DNA of 64,000 nt from an uncultured Desulfobacterales bacterium (GTDB taxonomy: Bacteria > Desulfobacterota > Desulfobulbia > Desulfobulbales > Desulfocapsaceae). Below are positions 48,998 to 57,945 of this stretch, in pieces (the first letter of the stretch is position 1; every line of letters starts with the position of its first letter). A model generated the notes under the pieces. The model ran no database searches and was not told where the DNA came from. It saw only the letters and a list, made by a program, of their open reading frames with translations. The translations under genes were made by a program, and so were the position numbers. Location of the stretch: assembly GCA_937915545.1 (NCBI GenBank), contig CALGIJ010000026.1:1-64000 (forward strand), written 5' to 3'.

Positions 48998-50005
48998 ATG
49001 AATAGACGATCGATGTTGCTGCGCGGTGGTGGCCTGCTCGCCACCTCCTTGCTCTGTGTTGCCTCGCCCCAGGGGGCGCTTGCCGCCGGACCGCTGGCGG
49101 TGGCGCCGGGAACCTCGGCGACCCTGATGGAGACGCCGAGTGGCCCCCCGGTGTCGTTCAGTATCAAGGGTGGCGCCGGGTATCTCACCGGAGAGTCGAA
49201 AGAAGTGGTCTATTGGCCGGAATATGGCAACCACAAGGCGAGCGAGCTGACCTGGAATATCGACAACCTCTATATGGCTGGGGTTGGCGCCAACCTCAAG
49301 ATCCGCGACTTCATGGCGGTCAACTTCACCGGCTGGTTCAAGGCCACCGACGGCGAAGGGAGCATGGACGACTACGACTGGCTCAATGTCGGCGGCGACT
49401 GGACCGACTGGTCGACCCATGAGAACACCGACGTCACCGAGGGAAGCATCGTCGATCTGAGCGTCGAGTTCAACATCATCCGCGCCGAGGGCTTCCAGAT
49501 CAAGGCCATCGGCGGCTACAAGCGCGACAACTTCGCCTGGGAGGCTTACGGCGGCGAGTACACCTATTCAGAAGGCGGCGGTTTCCGCAACGCTACTGGC
49601 TCCTTCCCCGACGGTCTCGCCATCATCGGCTACGAGCAGACCTTCACCGCCGTTTACGGCGGCGTCGGTATCGGCGTGCAGACCCCGGTGTTCGAACTCG
49701 CCGGCCGGCTCATCTATTCGCCCATCGCCGAAGGGGAGGCCACCGACAACCATTACCTGCGCAACCTCGTCAGCTACGACAATGCCGAAGAGGGCGATAT
49801 GCTCGCCTTCGATGTCACCGCCACCTTTGTCCTCTCCCCCAACTTCGCCCTCGAGGCGGCCTACAGCTACCAGAAATACGACATGATGCAGGGCGACTCG
49901 GAGTGGCACTACCGTGACGAGGGGGTCATTGTCTTCGCCCCCGATGGGGCCGGCATGGACCAGACCTCGTCGCTGGTCTCGGCGGGCCTGCGTTTCACCT
50001 TCTAA
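48998..50005 (+). CDS. Omptin-family outer membrane protease
   Basis: 335 residues. Signal peptide to about residue 30, then a ten-strand beta-barrel ending in Phe (LRFTF). The omptin catalytic dyads are retained: Asp125 and Asp127 (DDYDW) matching OmpT Asp83/Asp85, and Asp250 with His252 (TDNHY) matching Asp210/His212. Typical activity is cleavage between basic residues outside the cell; LPS is needed for activity, in keeping with a Gram-negative envelope. A lone gene with its own promoter and a shared terminator. Confidence 0.88.
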   Translation: MNRRSMLLRGGGLLATSLLCVASPQGALAAGPLAVAPGTSATLMETPSGPPVSFSIKGGAGYLTGESKEVVYWPEYGNHKASELTWNIDNLYMAGVGANLKIRDFMAVNFTGWFKATDGEGSMDDYDWLNVGGDWTDWSTHENTDVTEGSIVDLSVEFNIIRAEGFQIKAIGGYKRDNFAWEAYGGEYTYSEGGGFRNATGSFPDGLAIIGYEQTFTAVYGGVGIGVQTPVFELAGRLIYSPIAEGEATDNHYLRNLVSYDNAEEGDMLAFDVTATFVLSPNFALEAAYSYQKYDMMQGDSEWHYRDEGVIVFAPDGAGMDQTSSLVSAGLRFTF

Positions 50006-50032
50006 GCGGCACTTTTCGCCAGACAGAAAACG

Positions 50033-50069
50033 ATCGGGCCCGGCGACCATTGCGGTCGCCGGGCCCGAT
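50033..50069. terminator. Bidirectional terminator between omptin and trpB2
   Basis: ATCGGGCCCGGCGACC pairs perfectly with GGTCGCCGGGCCCGAT (16-bp stem, loop ATTGC). Short T-runs on each side; lies between two convergent genes. Confidence 0.8.
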
Positions 50070-50110
50070 GTCGTCTGGTGTCTGCTCCAGGCGTCGACCG
50101 GGGCTTCGGC

Positions 50111-51454
50111 TCAGATCTTGGGCAGGTTGGCCATCGACTTGGCGATGGCCTCGGCCGGGTAGTCGTAGTCGTGCAGCTGCCCGGAGTAGAACTTGTCGTA
50201 GGAGCCCATGTCGATGAGACCATGGCCGGAGAAGTTGAAGAGGATGGTCTTCGGCTCATTGGGGTCGCGCATCGCCTCGACGATGGCGCCGCGGATGGCG
50301 TGACAGGTCTCCGGGGCCGGGATGATGCCCTCGGTCTTGGCGAAGAGCACCCCCGCCTGAAAGCACTCGAGTTGGTGGAGCTTGACCGGCTCGACAATCT
50401 TCTCGCGCACCATCGCCGAGACGATGGGCGCCATGCCGTGATAGCGCAGGCCGCCGGCGTGGATGCCCGGGGGGATGAAGTCGTGGCCGAGGGTGTACAT
50501 GTAGAGGAGCGGGGTGGTCTGGGCGACGTCGCCGAAATCGTAGGCCAGGGCCCCGGCGGTCAGCGTCGGGCAGGAGGCGGGCTCGGTGCCGACGAAACGG
50601 ATCTTCTTGCCCTCGAGATAGTCGGGGATAAAGGGCACGGCCAGCCCGGCGAAGTTGGAGCCGCCGCCGCAGCAGCCGACGATGACGTCGGGGTATTCCC
50701 CGGCGATCTCCATCTGCTTCTTGGCCTCGAGGCCGATGATCGACTGGTGGAGGATGACGTGGTTGAGCACCGAGCCGAGGGCGTACTTGGTGTCCTCGCG
50801 GGTGGCGGCATCTTCGAGGGCCTCGGAGATGGCGATGCCCAAAGAGCCGGGGGTGTCGGGCATCTCCTGGAGGATGCGGCGGCCGGTGTTGGTCTCCGGG
50901 CTGGGGCTGGCGACCACGGTGGCGCCGAAGGTCTGCATGATCGATTTCCGGTAGGGTTTCTGATCGAAGGAGACCCGCACCATATAGACCTTGCATTCGA
51001 GGCCGAACTTGCTGGTGGCCAGGGACAGGGCGCTGCCCCACTGCCCGGCGCCGGTCTCGGTGGTCAGCCGCTTGACGCCCTCGCGCTTGTTGTAGTAGGC
51101 CTGGGGCACGGCGCTGTTGGGCTTGTGCGAGCCCACCGGCGACACCCCTTCGTTCTTGAAGAAGATCTTGGCCTTGGTGCCGAGGGCTTTTTCCAGGTTG
51201 TAGGCGCGCACCAGGGGCGACGGGCGCCAGATCTTGAGGATGTCGAGCACCTCTTCGGGGATGTCGATGAAGCGCTGGCTGGACATCTCCTGCTCGAGCA
51301 GGCCCATGGGGAAGACCTTGGCCAGCTTCTCCGGGCCCATCGGCTGCTTGGTCTCCGGGTCGAGGGGCGGCTTGAGGCCCCCCGGCAGGTCGGGCACGAC
51401 GTTGTACCATTGAGTGGGCATCTCGTCATCGCGGAGGATGATTTTCTTCATCAT
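50111..51454 (-). CDS. trpB2: TrpB2-type tryptophan synthase beta subunit
   Basis: 447 residues, longer than TrpB1. PLP Lys111 in GSHKPNS, phosphate-binding GCCGGGSN, and PxLTAGAL. The TrpB2 class has an N-terminal extension and does not need TrpA in the same way; it can make tryptophan from indole and serine. ATG 51454 (MMKK) has AAGGAG 5 nt upstream. No trpA in the window. Confidence 0.93.
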   Translation of the reverse strand: MMKKIILRDDEMPTQWYNVVPDLPGGLKPPLDPETKQPMGPEKLAKVFPMGLLEQEMSSQRFIDIPEEVLDILKIWRPSPLVRAYNLEKALGTKAKIFFKNEGVSPVGSHKPNSAVPQAYYNKREGVKRLTTETGAGQWGSALSLATSKFGLECKVYMVRVSFDQKPYRKSIMQTFGATVVASPSPETNTGRRILQEMPDTPGSLGIAISEALEDAATREDTKYALGSVLNHVILHQSIIGLEAKKQMEIAGEYPDVIVGCCGGGSNFAGLAVPFIPDYLEGKKIRFVGTEPASCPTLTAGALAYDFGDVAQTTPLLYMYTLGHDFIPPGIHAGGLRYHGMAPIVSAMVREKIVEPVKLHQLECFQAGVLFAKTEGIIPAPETCHAIRGAIVEAMRDPNEPKTILFNFSGHGLIDMGSYDKFYSGQLHDYDYPAEAIAKSMANLPKI

Positions 51455-51636
51455 GAGTTCTCCTTTCAGCAAAAGCTGGCGGGGGAAGGCGCCGCCCGGG
51501 GGCAATAGCCCTCTTGCGCCGCAACTTCCACCCTATATCGAGGGGGTTGGTGGAACCGCATCATTGCATGACCACCTTGGTTCTTTACCACAGTCGCCGC
51601 TCGGCGGGCAACCTTCCTGCGCCGTCCCCGTCGCTT

Positions 51637-54348
51637 TTATCGGGTAATCTCCACCCCTTCCCGCAGCGCCTGCTCCTCCTCCGGGCGCAGATCGGGGCGC
51701 CATGCCAGCCACGCTTCTTCGGCCCGGTCATGGAGAATGAAGCTGACCTCGGGAGGGACAACGGTGCCGCTGTCCTCTTCGGGGGTGGCCAGGGCGATGC
51801 CGCCGCGGATGATCGCCGTCAGCGACTCGGTGGCGATGGTCACCCCGGAGAAGATGCCGCCTTCGATGCGCGTGCCGCTGACCTGCCAGAAGCGGCTGTT
51901 CCCGCGTACCGCCCATTTGTAGCGACTCTTGACGAGCACGTGCACCCGCACTTTCTGCATGGACGGGGCGAGGTCGTAGGCGACCACTTCGCCGATCGGC
52001 ACCTGGCGGTAGTAGAGCGGGGAGCCGATATCGAGGGAGCCGAGCCGGTCGGCGAAGAGGACCAGCGGCAGGTCGCCCCCCCTGGCCAGCTCGGTGCGCG
52101 GCGGTTCGTCGAGGGCGGTGAAGCGGAGGGCCTCCTCGCCGCCGCCGGGGAGCAGGTTGAGGTAGGAGCCGAAGAAGACCGTCTCGGCGTTCTTGATCCC
52201 GGAGAGCGACAGCTCGGCCTCCTCCACCCAGATCTTGCTGTGGCGCCGCAGCAGGCCCTTGTGGCGGAAGGGGATACGTACCGTGGCGGCCACCTTGCCG
52301 CCTTCTTCGAGGCGCAGGGCGGCGATTTTGCCGATGTCCAGGCCATGGTGGCGCAGCGGCGAGCCGACCTTGAGGCCTTTGCCCTCGGCGAGCAGCACGG
52401 TCAGCTCGGCCTCGTCGGCGTGGAGGGCGCGGTCGAGATCGGGGTAGAGGGGGAAGGGCTCGACGGCGGCCGCCCAGGGCTCGCCATCGGGGTTGGTACA
52501 GCCGATGCCGCCGGCGAGGATCGACTGCAGCGAGCCGCTGCGCAGGCTGATGCCGTCGAGGCCGCCGGAGAGCTGCACCCCGCTGATATTGTAGAAGCGT
52601 GTCCGCTCGCTTATCAGCCGCTGGTGCTGCGGGTGGACGAGGACATCGACGAGCACCTCACGGCCGTCGGCGGCGAGGCGGAAGCCCTCGACCTCGCCGA
52701 TGGGCACCTTCTTGTAGAGCAGGGGCGCCCCGACGGAGAGCGACTCCGCCTCGGTCGCGCGCAGGGTCAGCCGTCTGCCAGGGGGGCGCAGCTCCGGTGC
52801 GGCCGCCGCGGCTTCGCGGGAGTTACGGTGGAGGGTGTAGACCTGGTCGCGGAGGGGTGGGGCCGGCCGGGTCTTGCCGCCGAGATCGGGGGTGAGGAAG
52901 GAAACTCCGCCGTGCAGCATCCGCGCCAGCGGCCCGGTGGCGACGCTGACCCCTTCGGCCAGGCTGCCGCGCATCTCCAGCCCCGACTGTACCCAGAAGA
53001 GGCTCTTCTTGCCGAGGTAGTCGAGAAACTCGCGGTAGATATAGAGGTCGACGCGGATATCGGCCCCGGGCCCCTCCAGCCGGACGTCGACGATTTCGCC
53101 GACCTGGAGGTTCTTGAAGTAGACCGGCGAGTTCGCCGACAGCTCGGGCGGAAAGTCGGCTTTGAGCGAGACCAGTTGCCCCGGCCGCAGAGGCACCTGC
53201 GGCGGCGGTTGGCTGACGATCTCGAAGTGGTCCTGAAAGTCCCCGTCGCCGGCCTGGAAGGTGATCTGCGTGCCGCTCAGCAGCAGCTGCAGGTTGTTGA
53301 TGCCGCTGGGGGAAATCTCCGGCTTGACCAGCCAGAACCGCGTGCCGGAGCGGAGAATGACCTCGGCACGGGGGTCGAGGAGGACATGGGCGGTGACGGT
53401 GCGTTGGAGGTCGTTATTGAAGGTGATATCCTTGACAAAGCCGACCTCGGCACCGCGGTAGACGACCTTGGTCGAGCCCTTGGCGATATCCTCGCTGGAG
53501 GCCAGGGTGAGGGTCATGGGGATGCCGTACTCGGCGGCTTCGAGGTCGGGGTAGAGGTTGAAGACGTGGCCGTTCTGCGCCGCCGGGGTAGCCTGCAGCT
53601 GTTCCGGGGTGTGGAGGAGGACGCCGCCGCGCAGCAGCGAGGCCAGCGATTCCACCTGGACCTTGAGCGCCGGCAGCTTGCCGCTGATGCGGATACCGCT
53701 GGCGTTGCAGAAGCGGCTGCCCTCGCGCACCAGGTGAGCGAACTGCGGCTGGATGAACAGCTCGATGGAGACGTTCCTGTCCCCCTGCAGCTGATATTTC
53801 TGCACCTCGCCGATCTGGATATTGCGGTAGTAGATGCCGGTGCCGACCTGGATCGAGCCGAGTTCCTCGGCCTGCAGCTTGAGGTGCAGGCCGGGGGTGT
53901 CGGGGGACACCGGCGGCATCGAGCTGAGGCCGGCGAACTCCCGGCGCGGGGTCGTCGAAGAGCCCACCTGGATGCCGATATAGCTACCGGAGAGGATGGT
54001 GTCGAGGCCGTGGATGGAGCTCGCCGAGAGCTCCGGCCGCACCACCCAGAAGAGGGTGTCGTCGACCAGCTGCTCGGCCACCGCCTTGTCCATCCGCACC
54101 GTGGCAGTGATCTGCTTGTTCTTGAGGTCGGGCTGCATCTTGGTGACCAGGCCGACGGGGATGCCGCGCGCCATGACCTGGGTCTTGCCGGGGACGATGC
54201 CGGTGGCGTCGCCGAAGTGGATGGTGATCTCGATGCCGGCGTCGCGCAGGCTCGAATAGAGGAGCCAGGCGGAGATGCCGAGCGCGATCAGCGGCAGGAT
54301 CCAGATGATGGAGACGGTGCGGTTCTTGCGGACTTTGGCGGTGGTCAT
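51637..54348 (-). CDS. letB: Seven-MCE-domain LetB-type transport protein
   Basis: 903 residues. One N-terminal membrane helix (about 13-30) and seven MCE domains, each opening with a strand pattern such as VxARGIPVG, near residues 40, 155, 270, 390, 505, 625 and 740. E. coli LetB/YebT has seven and forms a stacked periplasmic tunnel; PqiB has three, so this is LetB-like. It carries lipids between inner and outer membrane. ATG 54348 overlaps the letA stop by 4 bp. Confidence 0.9.
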   Translation of the reverse strand: MTTAKVRKNRTVSIIWILPLIALGISAWLLYSSLRDAGIEITIHFGDATGIVPGKTQVMARGIPVGLVTKMQPDLKNKQITATVRMDKAVAEQLVDDTLFWVVRPELSASSIHGLDTILSGSYIGIQVGSSTTPRREFAGLSSMPPVSPDTPGLHLKLQAEELGSIQVGTGIYYRNIQIGEVQKYQLQGDRNVSIELFIQPQFAHLVREGSRFCNASGIRISGKLPALKVQVESLASLLRGGVLLHTPEQLQATPAAQNGHVFNLYPDLEAAEYGIPMTLTLASSEDIAKGSTKVVYRGAEVGFVKDITFNNDLQRTVTAHVLLDPRAEVILRSGTRFWLVKPEISPSGINNLQLLLSGTQITFQAGDGDFQDHFEIVSQPPPQVPLRPGQLVSLKADFPPELSANSPVYFKNLQVGEIVDVRLEGPGADIRVDLYIYREFLDYLGKKSLFWVQSGLEMRGSLAEGVSVATGPLARMLHGGVSFLTPDLGGKTRPAPPLRDQVYTLHRNSREAAAAAPELRPPGRRLTLRATEAESLSVGAPLLYKKVPIGEVEGFRLAADGREVLVDVLVHPQHQRLISERTRFYNISGVQLSGGLDGISLRSGSLQSILAGGIGCTNPDGEPWAAAVEPFPLYPDLDRALHADEAELTVLLAEGKGLKVGSPLRHHGLDIGKIAALRLEEGGKVAATVRIPFRHKGLLRRHSKIWVEEAELSLSGIKNAETVFFGSYLNLLPGGGEEALRFTALDEPPRTELARGGDLPLVLFADRLGSLDIGSPLYYRQVPIGEVVAYDLAPSMQKVRVHVLVKSRYKWAVRGNSRFWQVSGTRIEGGIFSGVTIATESLTAIIRGGIALATPEEDSGTVVPPEVSFILHDRAEEAWLAWRPDLRPEEEQALREGVEITR

Positions 54349-55709
54349 GGCTGTTGGCGCGAAAGGGTTGGGGGGTGGTCGCAGAAGGCATTTCCCGGTG
54401 TCGTCCTCTCCCAGAGGCTGCGCGGGTCGAAGGTGATGGCGGCGAGCATCGTCGTCGCCACCACCAGGGCGAAGTAGGTGGCCGCAGGCGCGGTGTGGAT
54501 GGAGGTGAAGAAGCCGAAATCGACCAGCGCGCTGAGCAGGGCGATGACGAAGATATCGAGCATCGACCAGCGGCCGACGAAGGAGATGAAGCGATAAAGC
54601 CTGGTCTTGGTCGCCGCCAGCGGGTCGCAGCCGTCGCGGGCGGCAAGGAGGAGGATGATCAGGCCGATGATTTTGAACAGCGGCACGAGGATCGAGGCGG
54701 TGAGGATGATGACGCCGATGAAGTATGAGCCGTCGCGGAAGAAATAGATGATGCCGTCGAGGATGGTCGAGCGGTCCGGGGCGCCGAGGAAATCCACCTC
54801 CATGATCGGCAGCAGGTTGGCCGGGGCAAAGAGAATGGCCGAGGTGAGCACCAGGGCCCAGGTGCGGCTGCGGCTGTGCGGCTTGCGCAGATGCAGGGTG
54901 GCGCTGCAGCGGCGGCAGGGGCGACCGTTCTCGCTGCTGGGGGAGAGGGCGTGGCAGGTGTGGCAGAGCACCAGGCCCTCTGCGGCGGCACCCGCCCCCG
55001 CTGGGAAGGGTGATAGCCCTTCCGGCGGCAGATCCCCCTCCTCGCCGTCCCGTTGGTCGAGGGCCTGCCAGAAGAGGTTGCGGTCGACGATCACCGAGAT
55101 GGCCAGGGAGATGACCACGAGCAGGGCGAAGCACCACAGCCCCGGGCGGTATTCGATGGCGGCGGTGCCCGACATCTTGATGATGGTCACCAGGATGCCG
55201 ATAAGGTACACCTCGACCATGGCCCACTCCTCAAGGTGCAGGTAGAGGCGCAGCAGGGCCTTCCATTTTTTGCTGGAGGTGGCGGTTGCCTGCGGGCGCA
55301 GCAGGCGGAGACTGAAGAAAAAGCTGCTGGCGAGGAGCAGCAGGGGGAAGACTACCGCCGAGAGCAGCACCATCACGGCGACGAGGTAATACTCATTTCG
55401 GTAAAAGTTTAGGATCGATTGGAGTATATTGGCGGAGCCGCTGAAGCCGAAGGAGTTGAGCGACATCAGCGGCAGCAGCATCGCCGGGGGATAGAGGAGC
55501 AGGCCGGACAGGGCCAGCGCCAGGACCTTGGCGAAGGCGGCGGCGGTACCGCGGCTGATGGCCCGGCCGCAGCGCGGGCAGAGCAGGGTATAGCCCGGCG
55601 GCGGCCTCTTGTTGTAGAGGAGCAGGTCGCAATCCGGACAGGCGGTATAGCGATCGAGGAGCTTCGACGACGGGGCGAGATCCATCCTGTGGCGCCGGCT
55701 GGCGGGCAT
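54345..55709 (-). CDS. letA: LetA-type membrane partner of LetB
   Basis: 454 residues, PqiA/LetA family: two modules of a zinc-ribbon (CPDC...CPRC at 24-48; CHTC...CRRC near 255-275) followed by four hydrophobic helices each. LetA is the inner-membrane component that feeds lipid to LetB. Start is at 55709; an in-frame ATG at 55685 is equally possible, and neither has a strong ribosome binding site. Divergent from prmA. Confidence 0.9.
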   Translation of the reverse strand: MPASRRHRMDLAPSSKLLDRYTACPDCDLLLYNKRPPPGYTLLCPRCGRAISRGTAAAFAKVLALALSGLLLYPPAMLLPLMSLNSFGFSGSANILQSILNFYRNEYYLVAVMVLLSAVVFPLLLLASSFFFSLRLLRPQATATSSKKWKALLRLYLHLEEWAMVEVYLIGILVTIIKMSGTAAIEYRPGLWCFALLVVISLAISVIVDRNLFWQALDQRDGEEGDLPPEGLSPFPAGAGAAAEGLVLCHTCHALSPSSENGRPCRRCSATLHLRKPHSRSRTWALVLTSAILFAPANLLPIMEVDFLGAPDRSTILDGIIYFFRDGSYFIGVIILTASILVPLFKIIGLIILLLAARDGCDPLAATKTRLYRFISFVGRWSMLDIFVIALLSALVDFGFFTSIHTAPAATYFALVVATTMLAAITFDPRSLWERTTPGNAFCDHPPTLSRQQP

Positions 55710-55815
55710 TGTGGAGTTTTTTTGCTATACTACCGTCGCCGCATGGGTTTGTCATATGAAAAACTCTTCCCGGCCGGGGCAGGACCCCCGCCGAGAGGCA
55801 CAGAAAGAGAGGACC

Positions 55816-56757
55816 ATGGGCGACAATACCTGGCTGAAGATAACCATCGCGAGCGACCCCCGCCTGGTCGAGCCGATCAGCGATTACCTCGTCGGGGTGC
55901 TCGAGGCGGGGGTGGAGACCGCCGCCGCCGACGAACCCGGCAGCGGCACGGTGATCTGCTACCTGCAGCGCCCTAACCCGAGCCCGCAAGAGGTGGCGGA
56001 GAGCGTCGCCGCCATCACCGCCGCCGGCGAACGCCTGGCAGCGGTCTTCGGTGTCGCCGCGCCGCAGGTCAGCGCCGAGCTCTACGCCGAGGAGGACTGG
56101 GGCGCCACCTGGAAGAAGCATTTTTCTCCCTTTGCCATCGTCCCCGGCCTGGTCATCGCCCCGACCTGGGAGGAATACCGGCCGCAGCCAGGGGAGAAAG
56201 TTATCACCATGGACCCGGGTATGGCCTTCGGCACCGGCCACCACGCCACCACCACCCTCTGCCTCGAGCTGTTGCAGAACACCGTCTCCACCAGCCCGGG
56301 GGTAAGGGTGCTTGACGTCGGTACCGGCACCGGCATCCTCGCCATGGCGGCGCTGCTCTTCGGGGCCTCGCGGGCGACGGCCATCGACAATGACCCCGAG
56401 GCGGTGGCGGCGGCCGGGGCCAACGCCCTTGCCAACGGTCTCGCCGGGTCCATGGAGGTGTCCCTCACCCCCCTGGCGGAGCTCGAAGGGCGCTACCGGG
56501 TCGTCGTCGCCAATATCGTCCACGACGTGCTCATCGAGCTTGCCCCAGCGCTTGACCGGGCCACCGGCGACGAGGGCAGCCTCATCCTCTCCGGGTTGCT
56601 TGCCGGTGAGCAGGTGCAGAGCATCGTCCGCCACTTCACGGCACGGGGCTTTGCGGTGGCCGAGGAGCGGCAACGGGGCGAATGGGCGGCCCTGGCGCTC
56701 TGCCGGACCGGTGCTGAGGTCACTCTTCCGGCTGGGAGGGGTGGCGAAGGGCGCTGA
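55816..56757 (+). CDS. prmA: Ribosomal protein L11 methyltransferase
   Basis: 313 residues. N-terminal substrate domain, then MDPGMAFGTGHHATT, SAM motif LDVGTGTGIL and the NPxY-equivalent VANIVHDVL loop. It trimethylates L11. ATG 55816 with AGAGAGG upstream; the earlier frame extension lacks similarity. Its last 38 bp overlap the convergent PilZ gene. Confidence 0.92.
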   Translation: MGDNTWLKITIASDPRLVEPISDYLVGVLEAGVETAAADEPGSGTVICYLQRPNPSPQEVAESVAAITAAGERLAAVFGVAAPQVSAELYAEEDWGATWKKHFSPFAIVPGLVIAPTWEEYRPQPGEKVITMDPGMAFGTGHHATTTLCLELLQNTVSTSPGVRVLDVGTGTGILAMAALLFGASRATAIDNDPEAVAAAGANALANGLAGSMEVSLTPLAELEGRYRVVVANIVHDVLIELAPALDRATGDEGSLILSGLLAGEQVQSIVRHFTARGFAVAEERQRGEWAALALCRTGAEVTLPAGRGGEGR

Positions 56758-57097
56758 GCTGGTAGTCGGTGTCGAAGATGATGCCGACGCCGTCCGCCTC
56801 ACGGCGGATGACGATGGCGCTGGCGGCGACGCGGACCCGGTTGTTCTCGAGAGTCTTGAGGACGTCCTGGGAGACGATGAACTTCAGCCGCCGCAGGTTT
56901 TCGAGGTCGAGGAGAAATTCCACCCGCACTTTGGCCGCCAGGGGAAAGGGGTGCAATGTCTTGAGGAAGGCGCCGCCGGCGCTGATGTTGGCGGCGACGG
57001 TGTCAATCAGTGGCTGTTCACCTGGGTGGTGGCGGTAGGTGAGCTGCGCCTCGAGGTTGAGGGAAAAGCGTTCTTGACGTCGTTTCTCGCTGGGCAT
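56720..57097 (-). CDS. PilZ-domain c-di-GMP-binding protein
   Basis: 125 residues, a stand-alone PilZ domain. The R-x3-R c-di-GMP motif is in KRRQERF (residues 5-10) and the D/N-x-S-x2-G motif in NISAGGAF; both are intact. Probably a c-di-GMP effector of motility or surface functions. ATG 57097 with AGGACAGG upstream. Convergent overlap with prmA. Confidence 0.85.
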   Translation of the reverse strand: MPSEKRRQERFSLNLEAQLTYRHHPGEQPLIDTVAANISAGGAFLKTLHPFPLAAKVRVEFLLDLENLRRLKFIVSQDVLKTLENNRVRVAASAIVIRREADGVGIIFDTDYQLSALRHPSQPEE

Positions 57098-57216
57098 CGG
57101 CCTGTCCTGGTGGCGGCGGGGAGTGCGGTGGTCGGTCAAGGGCCAGTGTTACGGAAATTGCCGGGAAAGTCAACGTCAAACAGGGCTCGCGCCAGGCGGG
57201 CGCGGAGCGGGAGAGG

Positions 57217-57945
57217 ATGAGGAGATTTTTTGTCGAGGCGGCGGGCCTAAGCGGGGAGGAGGTGGGCCTGTCGGAAGAGGAGTCGCACCATATCGTCAAA
57301 GTGCTGCGCCTGCCGGTGGGCGACGAGATCGAACTGCTCGACGGCCGCGGCGGGGTCTATCGCGCGGTGCTTCTCAGCCTCGGCCGGCGGGTGATGGCGC
57401 GTATCGTCGCCCCGGTGACCACGGCTGGTGGCGCGGGCCGTCAGCTGACCGTCTATCAGGCGATTCTCAAGGGCGAGAAGATGGACACCGTGGTGCAGAA
57501 GTGCACCGAGCTCGGCGTCGGCCGGCTGGTGCCGGTGCGCACCAGGCGCTGCCAGGGCGGCAGGGACGACGAGCGCGATGCCAGGCGCCTGGAGCGCTGG
57601 CGGCGCATAGGTGTCGCCGCCTGCAAACAGTGCCTGCGGCCGGTGCTGATGGAAATCGCCATGCCGCTGACCGTCGCCGACCTGGCCAGCCACTGCCAGG
57701 CCCAGCGGCGGCTGCTCTTCTGGGAGGAGGAGCGCGAGCTGCACCTGCGCGGGCTTGCCGACTGGGAGGAGACCGCCTCGGCGGCGCTCTTCTTCGGCCC
57801 CGAAGGCGGCCTTGCCGGAGAGGAGGTGGAGGTGCTGCGGCAGGGGGGCTGGGTGACGGTGAGCCTCGGCGAGCGCATCCTGCGCGCGGAGACCGCCACC
57901 CTGGGGGCGGTGGCCATCGTCCAGTACCTCTTGGAGAACTTGTGA
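57217..57945 (+). CDS. rsmE: 16S rRNA (uracil-1498-N3) methyltransferase
   Basis: 242 residues. PUA-like N-terminal domain, then SPOUT domain with KGEKMDTVVQKCTELG, FFGPEGG and LGERILRAETA knot motifs. Methylates U1498 in 16S rRNA. ATG with GGGAGAGG upstream. Its TGA overlaps the mnmH start by 1 bp. Confidence 0.94.
   Translation: MRRFFVEAAGLSGEEVGLSEEESHHIVKVLRLPVGDEIELLDGRGGVYRAVLLSLGRRVMARIVAPVTTAGGAGRQLTVYQAILKGEKMDTVVQKCTELGVGRLVPVRTRRCQGGRDDERDARRLERWRRIGVAACKQCLRPVLMEIAMPLTVADLASHCQAQRRLLFWEEERELHLRGLADWEETASAALFFGPEGGLAGEEVEVLRQGGWVTVSLGERILRAETATLGAVAIVQYLLENL

Noticed and set aside
51514..54477. 987-codon plus-strand open frame
   Set aside because: Antisense to letB, whose seven MCE domains are unmistakable; repetitive composition mirrors the sense gene.
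54349..55227. N-terminal extension of the letB frame
   Set aside because: Overlaps letA; the LetB-like signal-anchor and ribosomal overlap point to 54348.
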